From Bradyrhizobium manausense (GTDB lineage: Bacteria > Pseudomonadota > Alphaproteobacteria > Rhizobiales > Xanthobacteraceae), in NCBI RefSeq assembly GCF_018130615.1, contig NZ_JAFCKB010000003.1:1-64000 (forward strand): a DNA stretch of 64,000 nucleotides, written 5' to 3'. A program made the position numbers and the translations under genes. The notes under the pieces are model-generated. The model was given only the letters and a program-made list of their open reading frames with translations, was not told the DNA's origin and did not search any database. This document shows, piece after piece, positions 56,302-64,000 of this stretch (positions are counted from its first letter, which is position 1; each line of letters begins with the position of its first letter).

Positions 56302-56535
56302 ATGGTTGAAAAACACATAACGACGCCCCGCAACGTCATCGACCTGACGAGCTATCGTCAGATCGTGGCGAGCGGCAAGGCGCCGTCGTTGTCGGCTCGG
56401 ATGTGCCGGCACTGTGGTGCTCCGCTGCTCGATGGCGAGAACGATGACGACTGCTCGACTGCATTCAACGCGGCCGCTCCAGGTGCTGCAACGTTGAGGC
56501 TGCGCGACCGGTCGCGCCGGATTCGCCTGGATTGA
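56302..56535 (+). CDS. Small zinc-ribbon-like protein
   Basis: A 77-aa protein with RMCRHCGAPLLDGENDDDCS, a CxxC followed by a third cysteine 14 residues on, reminiscent of a half zinc ribbon, and a basic C-terminus (RLRDRSRRIRLD). Could bind zinc and nucleic acid; function unknown. GAGGAAC precedes the ATG. Confidence 0.7.
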   Translation: MVEKHITTPRNVIDLTSYRQIVASGKAPSLSARMCRHCGAPLLDGENDDDCSTAFNAAAPGAATLRLRDRSRRIRLD

Positions 56536-56538
56536 GGA

Positions 56539-56607
56539 GCGGAAGGAAGGGCGGGCGATCCAGTCTTGCGGCGGCGTTGTCTGGATCGCCTTGCTTTCCG
56601 CCTTCCG
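56539..56607 (+). terminator. Hairpin after the zinc-ribbon gene
   Basis: GGCGATCCAG (56554-56563) pairs with CTGGATCGCC (56581-56590), and outer GCGGAAGG / CCTTCCGC arms extend the stem. No clear T tail. It separates the gene from the convergent methyltransferase. Confidence 0.5.
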
Positions 56608-56618
56608 CGGCACGTCTC

Positions 56619-57389
56619 CTAGCGCTTCACGATCTGCGCCGTCGAGACGATGGTCTCGTCGATCACGCCGTCGCGGCCGAAGGATGCCAGATGGTTCTCG
56701 ACATCCCGCAGCAACGCCTCGACATCGTCGCCCAACGCTTCCGGGGAGGACGACGAGTAAGTGAGCGTGCGTTGCGCCAGATCCTGCATGTTGACCGTGT
56801 GCCTGGTCTCGACCGTGACGAGCTCGGTGGGTGCAAAGGCGCTGCCGCGAAAGAACGCGGAAAGGTCGCGATGAGTCCGCGCGCCTTGACCGGCTTCCTC
56901 CCAGAGCTTCGCGGGTGACCAGCGGCGGCGGATCTCGTTGTAGCCGTCGAGCCAGGGGTTGCGGCCGTCGGTGACCGAGAACGAGGCGCAGATCAGAACG
57001 ACGCCGTCGCGTGCGACCAGCCCGTCGAGCCGCGCGAGCGTCGCATCGCGATCCATCCAATGCAGCGCACGGCCGATCGTGACGATGTCGAACGTACCGA
57101 TATCGGGAGGAAGCGATTCTGCCTTGCCTTCGATCAGCGTGAGCGCTTGCCTCGCGCGCACGGCCGCCTGTCGCGCGGCCTCGATCATCGCGGTTTCGGG
57201 ATCGACGCCGACGATACGGCCAACGTAGGGCGCAAAGCCGAGCGCGAGCAGCCCGGGGCCGGTGCCCAGATCGATCAGGGCGCATCGTTCGGTGAGGCCG
57301 AGCTTCTGCGCGACGTTGCGAAAGAACACGCCCGGGTAGGGCGGCCGCAAGTGCTCATAAGTTGACGCCGTGCTCGCAAACCGGCCCAT
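56619..57389 (-). CDS. SAM-dependent methyltransferase, class I
   Basis: A 256-aa cytosolic enzyme with the SAM motif I LIDLGTGPGLLALGFAP, acidic loop VGVDPETAMIEAARQ, FDIVTIGRALHWMD and VLICASFSV. The target is unknown. Third gene of a minus-strand operon after pdxH and an SDR, starting 27 nt past the SDR stop. Confidence 0.85.
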   Translation of the reverse strand: MGRFASTASTYEHLRPPYPGVFFRNVAQKLGLTERCALIDLGTGPGLLALGFAPYVGRIVGVDPETAMIEAARQAAVRARQALTLIEGKAESLPPDIGTFDIVTIGRALHWMDRDATLARLDGLVARDGVVLICASFSVTDGRNPWLDGYNEIRRRWSPAKLWEEAGQGARTHRDLSAFFRGSAFAPTELVTVETRHTVNMQDLAQRTLTYSSSSPEALGDDVEALLRDVENHLASFGRDGVIDETIVSTAQIVKR

Positions 57390-57416
57390 GCGTCATCCTC
57401 AATGCGTCACCTGGCC

Positions 57417-58175
57417 CTAGACGTGCTGGCCGCCGTTGATGTGGATCTCGGCGCCGTTGACGTAAGAGCTGGTGTCCGTGCACAGCACATAGATGATCTT
57501 GGCCACTTCGTCCGGCGTGCCGAGCCGATGCATCGGAATCTGCTGTTCGACGATCTTCTCGGTACCCGGCGACAGGATCGAGGTGTCGATCTCGCCCGGC
57601 GCGATCGCGTTGACGCGCACGCCGACGCGACCGAAATCCGAGGCCATCTCGCGCGTCAGTGATGCGAGCGCGGCCTTCGAGGTGGCGTAGGCGGCGCCCG
57701 CGAAGGGATGCACGCGCGAGCCCGCGATCGAGGTGACGTTCACGACCGATCCCTTGGCCGCCTTCAGCTCCGAGATTAAGCCGCGGGCGATCATGATCGG
57801 CGCGAAGAAGTTGACGTGGAAGACGTGCGTCCAGGTGTCGAGGTCGGTATCGACCGAGCCGAGCCTGGAGCCACCCGGGCCCTTGGGCGAGATCGCGGCG
57901 TTGTTGACCAGCGCGTGCAACGTGCCGCCTTCGAGGCGGTTGCGGATTTCGGAGATCGCCCGCGAAGTGTCCTGGGGATCGCCAAGGTCGACCTGGATGT
58001 GATCTTCGGGGCCCGCGTCCCACGGGCAATCCTCCGGGAAGGGATGCCGCGAGCAGGTGATGACGCGCCAGCCGGCCGACGAGAAGCGGATGACGGTGGC
58101 GTGGCCGATGCCGCGGCTCGCTCCGGTCAGGAGCAGCGTGCGGCGCGGCGCATTGGACGAATGCGGCATGGACAT
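57417..58175 (-). CDS. SDR-family oxidoreductase
   Basis: A 252-aa classical short-chain dehydrogenase: TGASRGIGHATVIRF, NNAAIS, catalytic S and YATSK (Y, K present), IAPGEIDTSI. Unlike the SDR at 34334 its catalytic set is complete. Middle gene of the pdxH operon, 32 nt after pdxH. Substrate unknown. Confidence 0.88.
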   Translation of the reverse strand: MSMPHSSNAPRRTLLLTGASRGIGHATVIRFSSAGWRVITCSRHPFPEDCPWDAGPEDHIQVDLGDPQDTSRAISEIRNRLEGGTLHALVNNAAISPKGPGGSRLGSVDTDLDTWTHVFHVNFFAPIMIARGLISELKAAKGSVVNVTSIAGSRVHPFAGAAYATSKAALASLTREMASDFGRVGVRVNAIAPGEIDTSILSPGTEKIVEQQIPMHRLGTPDEVAKIIYVLCTDTSSYVNGAEIHINGGQHV

Positions 58176-58207
58176 CTTTCAGGTCGGCCCAAAGATCGAG
58201 AGAAGGC

Positions 58208-58849
58208 TCAGGGGTACATCCGCGTCTTGGACCATGGCTGGCCGGCCGCGTCACGGCGAAATTCGATGCGGTCGTGCAGGCGGAATGGGCGGTCGTGCCA
58301 GAACTCGATCCGCGAGGGTGTGATGCGCCAGCCGCTCCAGCCCGGCGGCCGCGGCACGTCGCCGATGACGTGCTTGGCCGCGACCTTTGCGATGGCCTGC
58401 TCGAAGGCGAATCGGCTTTCGAGCGGCTGTGACTGCTTGCTGGCCCAGGCGCCGATCTGCGCCTGCTTCGGTCGCGTCGCGAAATAGGCATCAGCCTCGA
58501 CATCGGTCACCGGCGTCACGTTGCCGCGGACGCGGACCTGACGGCGCAGCGACTTCCAATGAAAAAGTAAAGCCGCCTTAGGATTTGCGGCGAGTTCGCG
58601 GCCCTTCTGGCTGGCGATGTGGCTGTAGAAGACAAAACCCTCGGTATCGAAGCCTTTCATCAGCACCATGCGCACGTCGGGCAGGCCTTCCGGATCGACG
58701 GTTGCGAGCGCCATGGCGTTGGGATCGTTGGGCTCGCTCTTGATTGCCTCGTTCAGCCAGGCCTCGAACAGCGCAAAAGGCTCGTCGGCTGCAGTGAAAT
58801 CACCGGATGTTAAGGGTGTCTGGTGTTTCATCGAGGTCGTGTCGGTCAT
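58208..58849 (-). CDS. Pyridoxamine 5'-phosphate oxidase
   Basis: PdxH makes pyridoxal 5'-phosphate from PNP or PMP using FMN and O2. The 213-aa protein has the split-barrel FMN sites [20 protein letters not shown] and [27 protein letters not shown], and the C-terminal signature [18 protein letters not shown] 58849 chosen over 58918. First gene of a minus-strand operon. Confidence 0.94.
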   Translation of the reverse strand: MTDTTSMKHQTPLTSGDFTAADEPFALFEAWLNEAIKSEPNDPNAMALATVDPEGLPDVRMVLMKGFDTEGFVFYSHIASQKGRELAANPKAALLFHWKSLRRQVRVRGNVTPVTDVEADAYFATRPKQAQIGAWASKQSQPLESRFAFEQAIAKVAAKHVIGDVPRPPGWSGWRITPSRIEFWHDRPFRLHDRIEFRRDAAGQPWSKTRMYP

Positions 58850-58941
58850 GTCTGGAGTCCGAATTGCGTCCCGCGGCCCAAAGCGCGCTGTTGTCTGCTC
58901 TCGCTCTATATAGGGCATGGGGACGCGTTGGCCTATCGGCG

Positions 58942-59370
58942 ATGCGGCCCTTGAGCATTGCCATGACGATGATTTTGATCGGGCTCGGCGCCGGCGGCTG
59001 CAGCATGTCCCGCACGGACACCAACGCCTACGCCAAGGCCGACGACAACGACCTCACCGGCTCGATCGCACAGCCAGCAAAGGGCGTGCCTCCAACCGAG
59101 ACCGATCTCGCCTTCGCCCGCAACGCGGCGTCCGACGTGCTGAGCAGGGGCGACAAGGATGCCAGTCAGCACTGGGAGAATCCGGAAACCGGCGCGCGCG
59201 GCTCGGTGACGCCGATCGCGCGATCCTACGCCGCCGAGGATGGCCGCAAGTGCCGCGATTTCCTCGCGAGCTACGTCAACGGGACGACCGAAAGCTGGCT
59301 CCAGGGCGCCGGCTGCCAAAGCGGCCGTGGCCGTTGGGAGATTCATACGCTAAAGCCGTGGCGGAGCTAG
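58942..59370 (+). CDS. RT0821/Lpp0805-like surface lipoprotein
   Basis: A 142-aa lipoprotein: signal [20 protein letters not shown] with lipobox ending in Cys20, then a mature domain similar to the RT0821/Lpp0805 surface-antigen type ([52 protein letters not shown]) with paired cysteines. ATG 58942 gives the clean signal. Divergent from pdxH. Confidence 0.8.
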   Translation: MRPLSIAMTMILIGLGAGGCSMSRTDTNAYAKADDNDLTGSIAQPAKGVPPTETDLAFARNAASDVLSRGDKDASQHWENPETGARGSVTPIARSYAAEDGRKCRDFLASYVNGTTESWLQGAGCQSGRGRWEIHTLKPWRS

Positions 59371-59479
59371 GATTCGGTCAGCCTGGCTAGTTGCAAAAAT
59401 GCCACGCCGACCCCACATGGATCGCAGGTGGGGCGGGGAGCCCTTTGAACATTTTGAATTCTTGAAGGAGACGTGACGG

Positions 59480-60439
59480 ATGCGCGACCCCTATGAGGTC
59501 TTGGGGGTGCCGCGGAGCGCTAACGCTGCCGCGATCAAGAGCGCCTATCGCAAGCTGGCCAAGAAGCATCATCCCGACAGCAACAAGGGTGATCCCAAGG
59601 CCGCCGAGCGCTTCTCCGAGATCAATTCGGCTAACGAGATCATCGGCGACGAGGACAAGCGCAAGCAGTTCGATCGCGGCGAGATCGACGCCGAGGGCAA
59701 GCCGCGCTTCCAGGGCTTTCCCGGCGGCGGCGGGCCGCGCGGTCGCGCGGGTCCCGGCGGGTTCGAGAGCTACAGCTTTCGTGGCGGTGGCGCAGGCCCC
59801 GGCCAGGGCGCGGGCGCATTTGAGGACATTCTCAACAGCATGTTCGGCGGGGCGCGCGGCGCGCGGCCGGGTGCCGGCGGTGCTCAGTTTGAATTCGACA
59901 CCGGTGGGATCGGGCTCGATCTCGACGTCAACGTCGCCATGTCGGTCTCGCTGGAAGAATCGGTCAAGGGCGGCGAGAAGCGCGTCCGGCTGCCGAATGG
60001 CAAGGAGCTCAACGTCAAGATTCCGGCGGGTGTCATCGAAGGCCAGCAGATCCGGCTGCGGGGCCAGGGTGAAACCGCGCAAGGCCATCCGCCTGGGGAT
60101 CTCCTGATTACCATCAGCATCGCGCCGCATCCCTTCTTCAAGATAGAGGGTCCGGACTTGCGGATCGATCTCCCGGTCACGCTCTATGATGCTGTGCTCG
60201 GCGGCAAGGTTCGCGTGCCCACGCTCGGCAATGCCGTGGAACTCTCGGTCCCGAAAAACACCTCCAGCGGCCGAACCTTCCGCCTCAAAGGTAAGGGCTT
60301 GCCAAAATCTGGTGGAACCGGGGATCTCTTCGTCACCATCAGGATTATGCTACCGGACGGGAACGACGCCGAGCTTGAAGCATTGATGGAGAAGTGGCGG
60401 GACCAGCACCCCTACAATCCACGTAGCGGGCTCGGTTAG
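59480..60439 (+). CDS. DnaJ/CbpA-type co-chaperone without zinc domain
   Basis: A 319-aa Hsp40: J domain (1-62) with HPD at 31-33, G/F-rich linker (about 75-140), then two C-terminal substrate-binding domains (about 155-300; VAMSVSLEESVKGGEKRVRL, RIDLPVTLYDAVLGGKVRVP). No CxxCxGxG repeats, so this is the CbpA/type II class. GAAGGAGA precedes the ATG. Works with DnaK. Confidence 0.92.
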   Translation: MRDPYEVLGVPRSANAAAIKSAYRKLAKKHHPDSNKGDPKAAERFSEINSANEIIGDEDKRKQFDRGEIDAEGKPRFQGFPGGGGPRGRAGPGGFESYSFRGGGAGPGQGAGAFEDILNSMFGGARGARPGAGGAQFEFDTGGIGLDLDVNVAMSVSLEESVKGGEKRVRLPNGKELNVKIPAGVIEGQQIRLRGQGETAQGHPPGDLLITISIAPHPFFKIEGPDLRIDLPVTLYDAVLGGKVRVPTLGNAVELSVPKNTSSGRTFRLKGKGLPKSGGTGDLFVTIRIMLPDGNDAELEALMEKWRDQHPYNPRSGLG

Positions 60440-60788
60440 GGCGAGATCGAACTGAAGGGGGTCCTCCTAAAGGCCTAGAGCATCGTCCGGGAGATGATGC
60501 TCATCATATGCCTGAGGCGTGGTAGCGCTTCATGGGCTGGACGTGTCGACTGTCCGGCGGGGCAGCCGATAAAAAGGTGCGGCCTCGAGAGGGGGACCAG
60601 CGCGGTACCAAAAACCCCAATCGAGGCCGCCCGCGTCGATCGGCGGATCGAACGCTGCTCATATTCGCGTGAGCACCCGGTGCGATAATGAGACGCACAC
60701 ATGTCTTGATTCCAGATTTTCAATGACGGAATCGAGGCACCGCGCTGTTTGAAGGACGCCCAGCAAAGCTTGGGCTATGCGCGCTTGC
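60440..60788. other. Intergenic stretch, no gene seen
   Basis: Three short frames here are not protein-like. A 10-bp inverted repeat GCGGCCTCGA / TCGAGGCCGC (60579-60588, 60621-60630) and a possible hairpin near 60483-60508 (GATGATG-type) are the only structures noted. Confidence 0.5.
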
Positions 60789-61562
60789 TTAGCTGCCGTT
60801 TTTCTCGGCTTGGTCGTAGACCGCCTGCGCCACCTTGGTCAGGCGATCGCGGTCGGCGCCGCCGCCGCTGACGACGTAGCCGACACCGCGCTCGGCCCAG
60901 AACAGCGCCCCGTCCTTCTCCGTGTTTGCGTACCGCATTTGCGTCGCACCACTCTCGGTCTTGGCGGTGTAGATCGTATACCGCTCGCCCGAGGCGCCCT
61001 CATACATCAGAAACGAGGCCGGGCCGTTCGGTCCCGGCAAAAGCCGGCCGCCGACCAGCTTCAGCCCACTTCCTTCCAGATTGGGGGCGAACACCGTCCA
61101 GCCGCAGCGCCTGGTCAGCCAAGCCTGCAGATGGTCGCGCTCGTTGCCGCCGACCTCGACGGGATGGCGGACCTCGACGACATAGAGGCGGTGGGCGTCG
61201 AGCGCATCCGTCGTAAAGTTCTGGAAAGTCGAGGGAGCGTTGGCGGCGCCATGCGCCACCCAACCGGCCGTGCCGCCGGCGATGAAGGCGACCAGCGTAG
61301 CCGCAACCGCACCGTAGAGCCATTGCCGCGGACGGCGCTCCAGCCGTTCGAGCTCCAGCCGCGCCGGCACCGGCTCCTGGGCGACGCTGTCGTAGCGGGC
61401 GTGCAGCCTTTCGGCCATGGCGCGCCAGGACTGAACCCGCTCGGCATCGTCAGGGTGGGCTGCAAGCCACGCCTCGACGTCGGCGCCGCGCTCAGCCGGC
61501 AGCTCGCCGTCGACATAGGCGTGGAGCTCGTCCTCAGTCACTGAAATTCTCTGGTCGTTCAT
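60789..61562 (-). CDS. Anti-sigma factor (transmembrane)
   Basis: A 257-aa protein: N-terminal cytosolic part with DELHAYVDGELPAERGADVE, the usual anti-sigma helix region, one TM helix (about 81-103, LYGAVAATLVAFIAGGTAGW), then a periplasmic domain (RYTIYTAKTESGATQMRY). It probably binds the ECF sigma factor encoded 100 nt upstream and releases it on an envelope signal. No zinc HxxxCxxC motif is seen. Confidence 0.87.
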   Translation of the reverse strand: MNDQRISVTEDELHAYVDGELPAERGADVEAWLAAHPDDAERVQSWRAMAERLHARYDSVAQEPVPARLELERLERRPRQWLYGAVAATLVAFIAGGTAGWVAHGAANAPSTFQNFTTDALDAHRLYVVEVRHPVEVGGNERDHLQAWLTRRCGWTVFAPNLEGSGLKLVGGRLLPGPNGPASFLMYEGASGERYTIYTAKTESGATQMRYANTEKDGALFWAERGVGYVVSGGGADRDRLTKVAQAVYDQAEKNGS

Positions 61563-61662
61563 ATCGGTCGTCTCTGGCTCTGCGGCCCAAAATATCGGTT
61601 CAACGGCGTTGCTTCTCGCTCCGTGCGGCGGACGCGGCGTGCGCGATGCATCAATCCTGCCA

Positions 61663-62151
61663 TCATTTCACCCGCCTGAGCGCAGGGCGCTCACCCTCCA
61701 GCGACGCTTTAACGTGTGCGCGGGCGCGCGCCAGGCGGGACATGACGGTGCCGATCGGCACGCCCTGGATATCGGCGACCTCGCGGTAGCTCATGCCTTC
61801 CAGCATCACCAGCAGCAGCACCGAGCGTTGCTCCTCGACCAGCGTCGAGAGTGCCCGCTCGATGTCGCGTCCTTCGGCCTCCGTGCCACTGGCATCCGGA
61901 TTGTTCTCAGTCAGCTGCATGAATTGCGGCCGTCTTGCCAGCGAGCGCCGCCGGTTCTTGTTGAGGTTGGTCAGGATCGTGTAGAGCCAGCTCCTGACGT
62001 CGCCTCCCAGAAACAAGCGCTCCGAACGCAACGCACGCACCAGCGTGTCCTGCACCAGATCGTCGGCCGCATCCGCATCGCGCGTGAGCGCGCGGGCGTA
62101 GCGGCGCAACGCCGGGATCATGGCCTCTACGCTCTGTCGAAACGCATTCAT
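61663..62151 (-). CDS. ECF sigma-70 factor
   Basis: A 162-aa sigma factor: region 2 (RYARALTRDADAADDLVQDT, LVRALRSE) and region 4 (EEQRSVLLLVMLEGMSYREV, GVPIGTVMSRLARAR). ATG 62151 is used; GTG 62172 is in frame and gives 7 more residues. Upstream on the minus strand GGAAT-N17-GTT (62201-62225) looks like a -35/-10 of the same class, so the pair may autoregulate. Followed by its anti-sigma gene. Confidence 0.9.
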   Translation of the reverse strand: MNAFRQSVEAMIPALRRYARALTRDADAADDLVQDTLVRALRSERLFLGGDVRSWLYTILTNLNKNRRRSLARRPQFMQLTENNPDASGTEAEGRDIERALSTLVEEQRSVLLLVMLEGMSYREVADIQGVPIGTVMSRLARARAHVKASLEGERPALRRVK

Positions 62152-62200
62152 TGCCGTGCTGACGTCCTTCACATCAGGCGCGAGCGCCCATAGCGATCAT

Positions 62201-62225
62201 AACACCCGAATGGAACGGCTATTCC
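62201..62225 (-). promoter_or_regulatory. ECF-type promoter candidate of the sigma gene
   Basis: Minus strand GGAAT (62225-62221), 17 nt, GTT (62203-62201). Differs from the general stress consensus by one base of the -35. Start of transcription near 62194, about 40 nt before the gene. Confidence 0.5.
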
Positions 62226-62323
62226 GGCGCAGGAAACAGCGTTAACGCCGCGTATTAGGACTGTACCGCAGGGGAGGGCTGGTGTACCTCCAGACCTTAA
62301 CGAGAGCTACAGGACGTGAGCAA

Positions 62324-63157
62324 ATGGCGCAGAATTCAGGTCTGATGCAAGGACTGATGCAGGGCAAGCGCGGGGTGATCCTCGGCGTCGCCAACAACCG
62401 CTCGATCGCCTGGGGCATCGCCAAGGCATGCCAGGCGGCAGGCGCCGAGATCGCGCTCACCTACCAGGGCGATGCGCTGAAGAAGCGGGTCGAGCCGCTC
62501 GCCGCCGAGCTCGGCGCGCTCATGCTCGGCCATTGCGACGTCACCGATGCTTCGACCATCGATGCGGTGTTCGACGTGCTGAAGGAGAAGTGGGGCAAGA
62601 TCGATTTCGTCGTGCACGCGATCGCGTTTGCCGACAAGGATCAGCTCGAGGGCCGCTACGTCGACACCACTGCGGACAATTTCTCCAAGTCGATGCTGAT
62701 CTCCTGCTACTCGCTGACTGCGATCGCGCAGCGCGCCGAGAAGCTGATGACCGACGGCGGTTCGATCGTCACGCTGAGCTATTACGGCTCCGAGAAGTGG
62801 ATGCCGAACTACAACGTCATGGGCGTTGCCAAGGCGGCGCTGGAGGCCAGCGTGCGCTATCTGGCCGCCGATCTCGGCGAGAAGGCAATCCGCGTCAACG
62901 CGATCTCGGCGGGACCGATCAAGACGCTGGCATTCGCCGGCATCGCCGATTCACGCCTCCTGCTGAAATACAACGAGCTCAACGCGCCGCTGCGGCGTAA
63001 CGTGACGATCGAGGAGGTCGGTGACAGCGCACTGTATTTCCTCTCCGACCTGGGGCGTGGCGTCACCGGCGAAGTGCATCACGTCGATGCCGGCTACCAC
63101 GTGCTCGGCATGAAGCGGCCCGACGCGCCGGATGTCTCGCTCGGCGGGAAAGACTAG
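62324..63157 (+). CDS. Enoyl-ACP reductase (NADH), FabI
   Basis: FabI reduces enoyl-ACP in the last step of fatty acid elongation. The 277-aa protein has GVANNRSIAWGIAKA, the active-site Y163-x6-K170 in NYNVMGVAKAALEASVRYLA, SAGPIKTLA and the hydrophobic SYYGSEKWMP. ATG 62324 chosen; the longer frame from 62282 is not typical. The triclosan-type binding region is intact. Confidence 0.95.
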   Translation: MAQNSGLMQGLMQGKRGVILGVANNRSIAWGIAKACQAAGAEIALTYQGDALKKRVEPLAAELGALMLGHCDVTDASTIDAVFDVLKEKWGKIDFVVHAIAFADKDQLEGRYVDTTADNFSKSMLISCYSLTAIAQRAEKLMTDGGSIVTLSYYGSEKWMPNYNVMGVAKAALEASVRYLAADLGEKAIRVNAISAGPIKTLAFAGIADSRLLLKYNELNAPLRRNVTIEEVGDSALYFLSDLGRGVTGEVHHVDAGYHVLGMKRPDAPDVSLGGKD

Positions 63158-63169
63158 TCATCACCTGGA

Positions 63170-63769
63170 ATGCCCGTGCCCACGATCTACTATCTTCGCC
63201 ACGGCGAGACCGAGTGGAATGCGCTCGGCAGGCTCCAGGGCACCAAGGACATTCCGCTGAACGCGCGCGGCCGCGGCCAGGCGGTGCAGGCAGGCCTCAT
63301 CCTCGCCGATCTCCTCAAGCGCGACGGGCGCGACAAGGCGGCGCTGCCCTATGTGTCGAGCCCGCTCGGCCGTGCACGCCAGACCATGGAGCTGGCGCGC
63401 GGCAAGCTAGAACTGCCGATCGCGGATTATGCGCTGGACGACCGCCTGCGGGAGATCGGCTATGGCGTCTGGGAAGGGCTGACGCTGGCCGAGAGCGAGG
63501 CGAAGGATCCCGAGATCTATGCCAGGCGTCTTGCCGACAAATGGTCGGTGGGGCCCGCGGGCGCGGAGACCTATGCCGACGTCCAGGTTCGTGTGCGCGC
63601 CTGGTATGACGAGCTTCGGACCGACACCGTCGCGGTCGCCCATGGCGGCACCTGCCGGGCGCTAATGGTCTCGCTCGGCCTGGAGACGCCGCTCAGCGCC
63701 GCCGAGCTCTATATCGAGCAGGGCGCGGTTTACGTGTTCCGCGACGGCCGGCTGGACAAGTATAGCTAG
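63170..63769 (+). CDS. Histidine phosphatase family (phosphoglycerate mutase-like)
   Basis: A 199-aa protein with the catalytic RHGETEWN at 10-17, [15 protein letters not shown], and [11 protein letters not shown] with the second histidine. Family members are phosphatases of small phosphosugars or mutases; the substrate cannot be told. Starts 12 nt after fabI, probably the same transcript. Confidence 0.9.
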
Positions 63770-63780
63770 GCTCACTCACC

Positions 63781-63860
63781 GTCATTCCGGGGCGGTGCGC
63801 AGCACCGAACCCGGAATCTCGAGATTCCGGGTCTGGTCCCTCGGACCATCCCGGAATGAC
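63781..63860. repeat. Palindromic repeat pair (gtcattccgg family)
   Basis: GTCATTCCGG ... CCCGGAATGAC encloses inner hairpins (GGTGCGCAGCACC; GGTCCCTCGGACC). Same family as 46485-46524 and 47838-47940. Confidence 0.8.
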
Positions 63861-63927
63861 AGTGCATGGGTTTGACCCCCGGCCCCCCGCGCGTTACCAC
63901 ACGCCGGAACCAAGCCAGCGAGCAGCA

Positions 63928-64000
63928 ATGTCCTTCAACACCTTCGGCCACATGTTCCGCGTCACCACCTTCGGCGAGAGCCACGGCGTGGCGATTGGCT
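63928..64000 (+). CDS. Chorismate synthase, 5' end only
   Basis: The window ends 24 codons into a frame beginning [20 protein letters not shown], which is the N-terminus of AroC (FGESHG is invariant). AroC makes chorismate from 5-enolpyruvylshikimate-3-phosphate using reduced FMN. The rest lies outside the window. Confidence 0.93.

Overview
The window reads as a chromosomal segment of an alphaproteobacterium of the Bradyrhizobium type. Three things point there: uniformly high GC; a red-type (form IC) RuBisCO operon preceded by a divergent cbbR; and regulatory motifs typical of the group (GGAAC-N16/17-GTT general-stress promoters, a GTTC-N7-GTTC LexA box, a TTGA-N6-TCAA FixK/FNR box). Short palindromic repeats of the gtcattccgg type lie between genes. 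I found no tRNA or rRNA gene, no CRISPR array and no intact insertion sequence. Genus is inferred from style, not from a search.

Layout. 0.2-3.5 kb: a TetR regulator and an MFS exporter sharing an 18-bp operator, a small DUF4118-like membrane protein, a ~70-aa small protein and a gene-poor scar with the tail of an outer-membrane receptor. 3.5-13.4 kb: cbbR and the Calvin cycle operon cbbFPTALSXE, with a terminator-like hairpin between cbbS and cbbX. 13.5-16.6 kb: a FIST sensory gene, frameshifted as written, overlapping a PAS-GGDEF-EAL protein. 16.7-19.6 kb: a small protein, a universal stress protein behind a FixK-type box, and a DegP/HtrA protease whose leader holds a perfect 13-bp inverted repeat. 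19.8-22.6 kb: small stress-type genes, several behind general-stress promoters, and a divergent pair sharing a LexA box. 22.6-30.4 kb: a very large soluble poly-HAMP hybrid kinase followed after 14 nt by a response-regulator/HWE kinase. 30.7-33.7 kb: a run of very small genes. 33.7-41.4 kb: an HxlR/SDR divergent pair with two perfect palindromes, nitronate monooxygenase, an exported protein whose Shine-Dalgarno lies in a 10-bp stem, a PhoD-like phosphatase, an aldo/keto reductase, a lower-GC DUF7674-like gene and small exported proteins. 41-55 kb: aminotransferase, cation/proton antiporter, RibBA, glutaryl-CoA dehydrogenase, MBL hydrolase, membrane proteins, an acyl-CoA ligase, an extensin-like protein and an L,D-transpeptidase. 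55-64 kb: CorA, a pdxH-SDR-methyltransferase operon, DnaJ-type chaperone, an ECF sigma/anti-sigma pair, FabI, a histidine phosphatase and the start of aroC.

How it works together. The clearest module is carbon fixation: CbbR probably reads metabolite state and drives regeneration enzymes, RuBisCO and its activase from one transcript. The second theme is stress and signalling: general-stress promoters in front of at least five small genes, an SOS operator, microoxic control of a universal stress protein, and a two-kinase phosphorelay with c-di-GMP and FIST components nearby. Coordinates include stop codons. Functions are by family recognition from the translated sequence and have not been searched against databases.
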